Below, piece by piece: positions 58,851 to 64,000 of a stretch of 64,000 nt of DNA; position 1 is the first letter of the stretch; the number at the start of each line of letters is the position of its first letter. Both the position numbers and the translations under genes were made by a program. Under the pieces are notes generated by a model, which was given only the letters and a program-made list of their open reading frames with translations, searched no databases and was not told where the DNA came from. Source of the stretch: Sandarakinorhabdus sp. (GTDB lineage Bacteria; Pseudomonadota; Alphaproteobacteria; Sphingomonadales; Sphingomonadaceae); NCBI GenBank assembly GCA_020692215.1, contig JAIMKW010000001.1, positions 408,442 through 472,441 of the forward strand. Reading direction: 5' to 3'.

Positions 58851-59936
58851 TCAGCGCCCGTTTTCAGCCTCCGGTGTCAATTCCCGGTGTCGGGCAGTGC
58901 CCTTTGATTGCAGGCGCGCCGTATCAGCGACGCAATCGGCAATCGCAGCCTCGAACTGGCTGGCCGCGGCGTCCCAGCTGAAGCTTCGTCCATGAAACAG
59001 GGCTGCAGAGCGTGGGATGCGCAAGGCCTGCCGGATCGCCGCATCGAGGTCATCGTCCAGAACGCCGGCCCCGCTATCGCCGACAACATCGAGCGGGCCG
59101 CCCACTGGATAGGCCGCGACTGGCAGGCCCGATGCCATGGCTTCCACCAGCACCAGGCCGAATGTGTCTGTCCGGCTGGGAAAGACGAACAGGTCTGCGC
59201 CCGCATAGGCGCTGGCCAGGGCGTCCCCTGTCAGGGCGCCAAGGAAAAGGGCCTGGGGGAAGCGAGCGCGAAGCTCTGCCAGGGCCGGGCCATCGCCGAC
59301 AACGACCTTGCTGCCGGAGGCAGGGGTTTGCAGGAAGGCTTCGATGTTCTTTTCCACGGCTACCCGGCCGACATTCAACAGGATCGGGCGCTGCAGGCCG
59401 GCATAGGCTGCGGGTGGCGGCAGGCCGGGACGGAAGCGCGACAGATCGACACCGCGAGACCATAGCCGCGTTCGCGTGATGCCATGTGTGCCAAGTTCCG
59501 CGGCAAGGCGCGGCGTTGCAACAAGAACCGATCGCGCCGGTGCGTGGAACCAAGAAAGATAGCGCCAGCTCATCGCAGGGGAGACGCCGAAACGGGCCTG
59601 CAGATACTCCGGAAAGCGGGTGTGGAAGCTGGTTGTGAAGGGGCGGCCGACTTTCAGGCAATGCCGCCGTGCGGCAAGGCCAAGCGGTCCTTCGGTTGCG
59701 ATATGGACAGCATCGGCGCCTGCCGCCTCGATCATCCGGCCAACGGTGCCGGGCAAGGTGAGTGCCAGGCGAATCTCGGGGTAGGTGGGGCAGGGCACAG
59801 AGCGAAACCGGTCGGGCGTGATGGTCGTGACCGTCCAGCCGCGATCGCGCAGCAACCCGGCTGTTGTCTGCAAGGTGCGCACAACGCCATTCACCTGCGG
59901 TGCCCAGGCATCGGACACGAGCGCAATGCGCTTCAT
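58851..59936 (-). CDS. Glycosyltransferase family 4 protein
   Basis: This 361-residue GT-B glycosyltransferase begins MKRIALVSDAWAPQVNGVVR, the pattern of lipid or mannose-transferring GT4 enzymes (MgtA/SqdX-like). The nucleotide-sugar domain has PILLNVGRVAVEKNIEAFL, FLGALTGDALASAYAGADLF and the EX7E-type motif in FPSRTDTFGLVLVEAMASG. The start overlaps the stop of the metallophosphoesterase as ATGA. The acceptor may be a membrane lipid; this is inference from family and partner. Confidence 0.9.
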   Translation of the reverse strand: MKRIALVSDAWAPQVNGVVRTLQTTAGLLRDRGWTVTTITPDRFRSVPCPTYPEIRLALTLPGTVGRMIEAAGADAVHIATEGPLGLAARRHCLKVGRPFTTSFHTRFPEYLQARFGVSPAMSWRYLSWFHAPARSVLVATPRLAAELGTHGITRTRLWSRGVDLSRFRPGLPPPAAYAGLQRPILLNVGRVAVEKNIEAFLQTPASGSKVVVGDGPALAELRARFPQALFLGALTGDALASAYAGADLFVFPSRTDTFGLVLVEAMASGLPVAAYPVGGPLDVVGDSGAGVLDDDLDAAIRQALRIPRSAALFHGRSFSWDAAASQFEAAIADCVADTARLQSKGTARHRELTPEAENGR

Positions 59937-60877
59937 GCGGGTTCCATTGCCGGCTGCCGGCCGCGCCGCGCCTTTGCCGTGGCTTCCACGGCTTCTGCGC
60001 GCACCTTGCCGGCCCAGTCCAGAATTTCCATGCGGCCATCGGCATGCTCGACGAGGGCGGTGCAACTCTCCACCCAGTCGCCATCGTTATAATAAGTGAT
60101 TTCCTCGAACTGGCGGATTTCGGCGCAGTGGATGTGCCCGCACACCACGCCGTCTGCACCGCGTTCGCGGGCTGCATGGGCCACGGCTTCTTCATAGCGG
60201 CAGACGAATTCGACGGCGTTCTTCACCTTCTTCTTGAGGTGGGCCGAAAGCGACCAGTAAGGCAGGCCCAACGCGCGGCGGCAGACATTGAAACCCTGAT
60301 TCAGCTTCAGGAGCGCGACATAGGCATGGTCGCCCAGAAAGGCGAGCCAGCGGGCATAGAGCACGACGCCATCGAACTCGTCGCCGTGCAGCACCAGCAG
60401 CTTTCGCCCATCGGCCGTCTCGTGCACGGCTTCGGGCAGGATCTCGATGTCGCCAAAGCCCAACCCGATGAAATCACGCAGAACTTCATCGTGGTTGCCT
60501 GGCACATAGACGACGCGGGTGCCCTTCTTTGCCATCTTCAGCACACGGCGCACGATGTCATTGTGCCGGGTCGGCCAGAACCAGCCGCGCTTCAGGCGCC
60601 AGCCATCGATGATGTCACCCACCAGAAACAGCGTCTCGCATTCGACAGAGCGCAGGAAATCCAGCAGCAGATCTGCGTTGCACCCGGGCGTACCGAGATG
60701 GGTGTCGGAAATGAAGATGGTGCGAAAGCGGAGCTTTTTCCGCGGCGCTTCTTCGTCAGGCGCTTCCAGCCAGGCCGGCACCGGCCCCGACCGTCGCGGA
60801 AAGGGTATCAGCGCTGAATCGCTTCTGGCGGTTGGACCTGGCACCGGATGGACCACCAGTCGTGCGGCGTCTGCCAT
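59933..60877 (-). CDS. LpxH-like metallophosphoesterase
   Basis: This 314-residue calcineurin-like phosphoesterase has the five metal motifs FISDTHLG (about 55-62), VGDIIDGW, PGNHDE, LHGDEFDG and CGHIHCAE. The spacing resembles UDP-2,3-diacylglucosamine pyrophosphatase, but the enzyme is longer, with an N-terminal Pro-rich extension of about 50 residues and a C-terminal basic tail. Such proteins paired with a GT4 gene occur across alphaproteobacteria, probably for a glycolipid or lipid A precursor step. It is coupled by ATGA to the glycosyltransferase. Confidence 0.88.
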   Translation of the reverse strand: MADAARLVVHPVPGPTARSDSALIPFPRRSGPVPAWLEAPDEEAPRKKLRFRTIFISDTHLGTPGCNADLLLDFLRSVECETLFLVGDIIDGWRLKRGWFWPTRHNDIVRRVLKMAKKGTRVVYVPGNHDEVLRDFIGLGFGDIEILPEAVHETADGRKLLVLHGDEFDGVVLYARWLAFLGDHAYVALLKLNQGFNVCRRALGLPYWSLSAHLKKKVKNAVEFVCRYEEAVAHAARERGADGVVCGHIHCAEIRQFEEITYYNDGDWVESCTALVEHADGRMEILDWAGKVRAEAVEATAKARRGRQPAMEPA

Positions 60878-60968
60878 GCAAAGGCCCCTTTCCTTTGTGG
60901 GTGGGCGTTTGCCAAAGCGCTATATCTGGATGTGGTGACTGGAGAGTGACACAAGCGTGGCGAAACGG

Positions 60969-61946
60969 TTACACACCTTCAGACTTCAGAGGCCGCGCCA
61001 GCAGGCGGCCGATCACATCCTTCACTGTCGCCTGCCCGCCCAGAAGGTCAGCGACGGCCTGTGAAATCGGCATGTCCACGCCAGCTTTCGCTGCCGCTTC
61101 CACCAGCACCGGCGCGGTTGCCGCGCCTTCCGCCACCGAAAGCTTGCCTGCGAGCGCTTCGGCTGCGCTCTTCCCCTGGCCCAGCGCCATGCCGAGCTGC
61201 ATGTTGCGCGATTGGGTGCTGCCACAGGTGAGCACAAGATCGCCCAGGCCCGAAAGACCGGCCAGAGTTTCTGCCCTTGCGCCGCGCGCAAGGCCAAAGC
61301 GGGTCATTTCCGCAAAGCCGCGCGCCACGGTCGCTGCGCGTGCGCTTTCGCCCAGCCCTGCGCCGATCACCACGCCGCAGGCAATCGCCAGCACATTCTT
61401 CACGGCGCCGCCGATTTCGCAGCCGGTGATGTCGGTGGTGGCATAGGGGCGGAAGGCCGGCCGCGCGATGCTGTCGGCAAGCGCTTGCGCCTTGCCCTCT
61501 CCCGCAGCCGCAAGTGTCACCGCAGTCGGCAGGCCGCGCGCCACATCGGCCGCGAAACTGGGGCCCGACAGCACAGCCAGCGGCGACTTCGGCGCAATTT
61601 CCGCCGCAACTTCGGCCATCAGCATCAGCGTCCTGGCCTCGATCCCCTTGGCGCACAGGATCAGCGTTGGCCCATGGGCTGCGGGCGCTGCCAGCAGCAC
61701 GCGTCGCACATGCTGGGCCGGCGGCACAACCAGCCACAAATCGCTTGCCGCAAGCTCTGCCATATCTGCCGTTGCCCGCACACGCGGGCTGAGGGGAACG
61801 CCCGGCAGGAACAGCGGGTTTTCGCGGGATGTGTTGACAGCCTCGACAACCTCGGCCTCGCGCGCCCACAGCAGCACATCCCCCTGCAAGGCCATTGTCT
61901 GCGCAAGGGCCGTTCCCCACGCGCCTGCACCCAGCACTGCAATCAT
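60969..61946 (-). CDS. gpsA: Glycerol-3-phosphate dehydrogenase [NAD(P)+]
   Basis: This 325-residue enzyme makes sn-glycerol-3-phosphate for phospholipid synthesis. Motifs are VLGAGAWGTALAQ at 4-16, SRENPLFLPGVPL, AVLSGPSFAADVARGLPTA, GCEIGGAVKNVLAIACGV with the catalytic Lys, and GLSGLGDLVLTC. It follows tsaD on the minus strand but is separated from it by 319 bases that hold a palindromic element. The phosphoesterase gene lies 91 bases downstream. Confidence 0.95.
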   Translation of the reverse strand: MIAVLGAGAWGTALAQTMALQGDVLLWAREAEVVEAVNTSRENPLFLPGVPLSPRVRATADMAELAASDLWLVVPPAQHVRRVLLAAPAAHGPTLILCAKGIEARTLMLMAEVAAEIAPKSPLAVLSGPSFAADVARGLPTAVTLAAAGEGKAQALADSIARPAFRPYATTDITGCEIGGAVKNVLAIACGVVIGAGLGESARAATVARGFAEMTRFGLARGARAETLAGLSGLGDLVLTCGSTQSRNMQLGMALGQGKSAAEALAGKLSVAEGAATAPVLVEAAAKAGVDMPISQAVADLLGGQATVKDVIGRLLARPLKSEGV

Positions 61947-61985
61947 GGGGTTGGGCCCTTGCGAAGAGAGAAGAGTAGCCTCAGG

Positions 61986-62237
61986 CGGGCTGTCTTCTGC
62001 CTCCGGCGGGCAGGGGCATCATGCCCCTGCACCCCCAGCATTTGGCCCGCTCTTTCATCGATCAATATGGTGCCAGGTTCGATGGTGTGAAGGCGTCTTC
62101 GGCGCGGCTCCCTCTTCGTGCCGCAGGCATTTTCAAACCCATTGTCGCGCGTGCAATGCCTGCGATGGCAAACCAATCCAAACTTTGGGGGTGCAGGGCG
62201 AACATGGCCCTGCCTGCCGGAGGCAGAAGACAGCCCG
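61986..62237. repeat. BIME-like inverted repeat element between tsaD and gpsA
   Basis: Two 60-base arms, 61986-62045 and 62178-62237, are inverted copies that agree at 51 of 60 positions. Each arm has its own hairpin: 62010-62019 pairs with 62021-62030, and in the right arm GCAGGGC pairs with GCCCTGC around 7 bases. Where the arms differ in the stem, both sides change together, so pairing is kept. The 132-base spacer holds a further 9-bp inverted repeat (62123-62131 and 62155-62163). No transposase is present. It resembles REP/BIME elements. Confidence 0.8.
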
Positions 62238-62265
62238 TCGGAGTCAAAGTGCAGCCGCTCCATGG

Positions 62266-63324
62266 TCAAGCCTTCACGCCTGCCCCGCGCACCGGTTCGG
62301 CGCTGGGGTCGAGCGGCCAGCGTGGGCGGGCTTGCGGGTCGGATTCCGGGGCAAGGCCTGCTGCCATGCGCTCCAGCGCGGCCCAGCCGATCATGGCGGC
62401 ATTGTCGGTGCAGAGCTTCAGCGGCGGGGCGATGAACGGGAGGGCGTGGGCGCTGGCGACGGCTTCCAATGCCATGCGCACAGCGCTGTTGGCGGCGACC
62501 CCGCCGGCCACGACGAGGGCGGTCGCTTCGGGCATTGCGTGGATGGCGATGCGGGTGCGATCTGCCAGGCAATCGGTGACCGCGGCCTGGAAGCTGGCGG
62601 CGATATCCTCGGGGGCGTGCAGCCCGGACTGCACCGCGCGAAGCACGGCGGTTTTCAGGCCTGCAAAGCTGAAATGCGGTTCGCCCGAGCCAACGAGCGG
62701 GCGGGGCAGTGGGACCGCCTTCGGGTTGCCGAGCGCTGCCGCGCGCTCGACCGCGGGACCGCCGGGGAAGCCGAGCCCCAGCATCTTGGCCACCTTGTCG
62801 AACGCTTCGCCGGCCGCGTCGTCGATGGTGGTGGCAAGGCGGCGGTAGCGGCCCACGCCTTCCACCGCGATCAACTGGCAATGCCCACCCGATACGAGAA
62901 GGAGAAGATAGGGGAAGCCGAGACCTGGGGCGACAAGGCGGGGGGACAGCGCATGGCCTTCCAGATGGTTGATGCCGTAAAGGGGCTTGTCGGCGGCGAA
63001 GGCGAGCGCTTTTCCTGTGACGAGCCCGACCATCACGCCGCCGACAAGGCCGGGGCCGGCTGTGGCCGCTATGGCATCGACATCGGCGATGGCGACACCG
63101 GCTTCCAACAGCACCGCCTTCAGCATGGGGGCGAGCCGTTCGGCATGGGCGCGGGCGGCCAGTTCGGGAACGACGCCGCCGAAGGGGCGGTGTTCGGCAT
63201 CCTGACTGGCGATGCGTTCGGCCAACACCTGGCCATCCGCCCGCACAAGCGCGACTGCGGTTTCATCGCAGGAGGATTCGATCCCCAGGACGATTTTCAG
63301 GGTGGATTGCTGCAAGGCGGCCAC
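62266..63324 (-). CDS. tsaD: tRNA N6-adenosine threonylcarbamoyltransferase
   Basis: This 352-residue Kae1/TsaD enzyme transfers threonylcarbamoyl to A37 of ANN-decoding tRNAs. Signatures are [42 protein letters not shown] with the metal-binding His pair, [40 protein letters not shown] and [15 protein letters not shown]. It starts at GTG two bases after the gyrA stop; the GGAG in the last gyrA codons is 5 bases upstream. Confidence 0.97.
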   Translation of the reverse strand: MAALQQSTLKIVLGIESSCDETAVALVRADGQVLAERIASQDAEHRPFGGVVPELAARAHAERLAPMLKAVLLEAGVAIADVDAIAATAGPGLVGGVMVGLVTGKALAFAADKPLYGINHLEGHALSPRLVAPGLGFPYLLLLVSGGHCQLIAVEGVGRYRRLATTIDDAAGEAFDKVAKMLGLGFPGGPAVERAAALGNPKAVPLPRPLVGSGEPHFSFAGLKTAVLRAVQSGLHAPEDIAASFQAAVTDCLADRTRIAIHAMPEATALVVAGGVAANSAVRMALEAVASAHALPFIAPPLKLCTDNAAMIGWAALERMAAGLAPESDPQARPRWPLDPSAEPVRGAGVKA

Positions 63325-63326
63325 GC

Positions 63327-64000
63327 TTACTCCGGCTGGGCTTTGCCATCGCCCGCCGGGGTTTCACTGCTGCCTGCCTCGGTTGCCTTGGTTGCCCCAG
63401 CTGCCGGCAGCTCCACACCCTCGATGCCTTCCTCGGCGGCTTCGATATCGTCCCCGTCGCCTTCATCCTCATCGGTTTCGCGAAGGCGCGCTGCCGATAC
63501 CACCTGCTCGTTGTCGGCGACCCGGAACAGGGTTACGCCCTGGGTGGCGCGGCCGGCGATGCGGATATCGCGGACGTGGGTGCGGATGAGCTTGCCCTGA
63601 TCTGTCACCAGCATCAACTGTTCGGTAGGTTCGACCGGGAAGCTGGCGACAACCAGACCGTTGCGTTCCGAGGTGTCGATATTGACGATGCCCTTTCCGC
63701 CGCGATTGGTTCGCCGATATTCATAGGCCGACGAGCGTTTGCCATAGCCGTTGCGCGTGATGGTCAGGATGAACTGTTCGGCTTCGGCCATATGATCGAA
63801 GCGGTCCTGCGCGATCTCGATGGGTGCCGGATCGGATTTCCACGCAGCGGACTTCAGATAGAGGTCGCGCTCTTCGGTGGTGGTGCCGACACGGCGCAGG
63901 ATCGACAGCGAGATCACCTCGTCGCCATCATCGAGATCCATGCCGCGAACGCCGGTGGAAGTTCGCGACTGGAATTCGCGCACGGCGGTCACTTCAAAGC
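63327..64000 (-). CDS. gyrA: DNA gyrase subunit A, C-terminal part (partial)
   Basis: The window ends inside this gene; about 223 C-terminal residues are visible. They are part of the six-bladed DNA-wrapping propeller, with repeats such as [41 protein letters not shown] and [23 protein letters not shown] (GyrA-box-like blades). An acidic tail of about 50 residues ([19 protein letters not shown]) follows. The start lies beyond 64000. The stop is two bases before tsaD, so the two are co-transcribed. Confidence 0.93.
   Translation of the reverse strand, partial: FEVTAVREFQSRTSTGVRGMDLDDGDEVISLSILRRVGTTTEERDLYLKSAAWKSDPAPIEIAQDRFDHMAEAEQFILTITRNGYGKRSSAYEYRRTNRGGKGIVNIDTSERNGLVVASFPVEPTEQLMLVTDQGKLIRTHVRDIRIAGRATQGVTLFRVADNEQVVSAARLRETDEDEGDGDDIEAAEEGIEGVELPAAGATKATEAGSSETPAGDGKAQPE

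Noticed and set aside
61468..63600. A 710-codon plus-strand frame across gpsA, the palindromic element and tsaD
   Set aside because: It is antisense to two conserved genes. Its internal peptide repeats come from the inverted arms of the DNA element, not from protein evolution.

Overview
The window is high-GC chromosomal DNA with no plasmid, phage or insertion-sequence genes. The gene order rplT-pheS-pheT, four-base ATGA overlaps inside operons, three large TonB-dependent receptors and signal-peptide-rich envelope genes point to an alphaproteobacterium of the order Sphingomonadales. A gene that closely resembles BciB, the 8-vinyl reductase of (bacterio)chlorophyll synthesis, suggests a photosynthesis-capable relative such as an aerobic anoxygenic phototroph. 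That genus-level idea is inference.

Layout. 1-3.7 kb: end of rplT, then pheS-pheT, each block closed by a strong terminator. 3.7-7 kb: OmpA-type lipoprotein, alpha/beta hydrolase, CNNM/CorC-type membrane protein and a small membrane partner. 7-9.9 kb: a secreted right-handed beta-helix protein preceded by a duplicated promoter-region motif. 9.9-15 kb: purD with a kinase-like gene, facing xseA, a DUF2093 gene and an M23 peptidase. 15-18 kb: a TonB-dependent receptor. 18-25 kb: small periplasmic protein, TPR/Asp-hydroxylase, clpB, an FMN oxygenase-like protein, a membrane protein and a PQQ-type sugar dehydrogenase.

25-32.4 kb holds the most coherent accessory locus. On the minus strand, a TonB-dependent receptor, a YfcC-type transporter, an exported cyanophycinase, an isoaspartyl peptidase/asparaginase and a TetR regulator follow one another. 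Together they read as an uptake-and-degradation pathway for cyanophycin or beta-aspartyl peptides. 32.4-36 kb: a gene-poor 515-base stretch, bciB, an SMP-30 lactonase and an SDR. 36-38.3 kb: three Tad-type pilus-associated genes. 38.4-42.4 kb: otsB, a GH15 hydrolase and otsA as a tightly overlapping trehalose operon. 42.5-47.4 kb: a two-gene molybdenum hydroxylase and fadH. 47.4-51 kb: exported hydrolase, YffB-like protein, and selD-mnmH for 2-selenouridine in tRNA. 51-58.8 kb: an Lhr-type helicase, then a surface lipoprotein with a Pro-Thr stalk, a TonB-dependent receptor and a beta-barrel protein. 58.8-64 kb: glycosyltransferase, LpxH-like phosphoesterase, gpsA, tsaD and the 3' part of gyrA, with a structured inverted-repeat element between tsaD and gpsA.

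No rRNA, tRNA, CRISPR array, integrase or transposase was recognised. The most notable items are the cyanophycin-type locus, the BIME-like palindromic element at 62 kb, the lipoprotein/receptor pair, the intercistronic hairpins in both receptor operons, and the isolated bciB.
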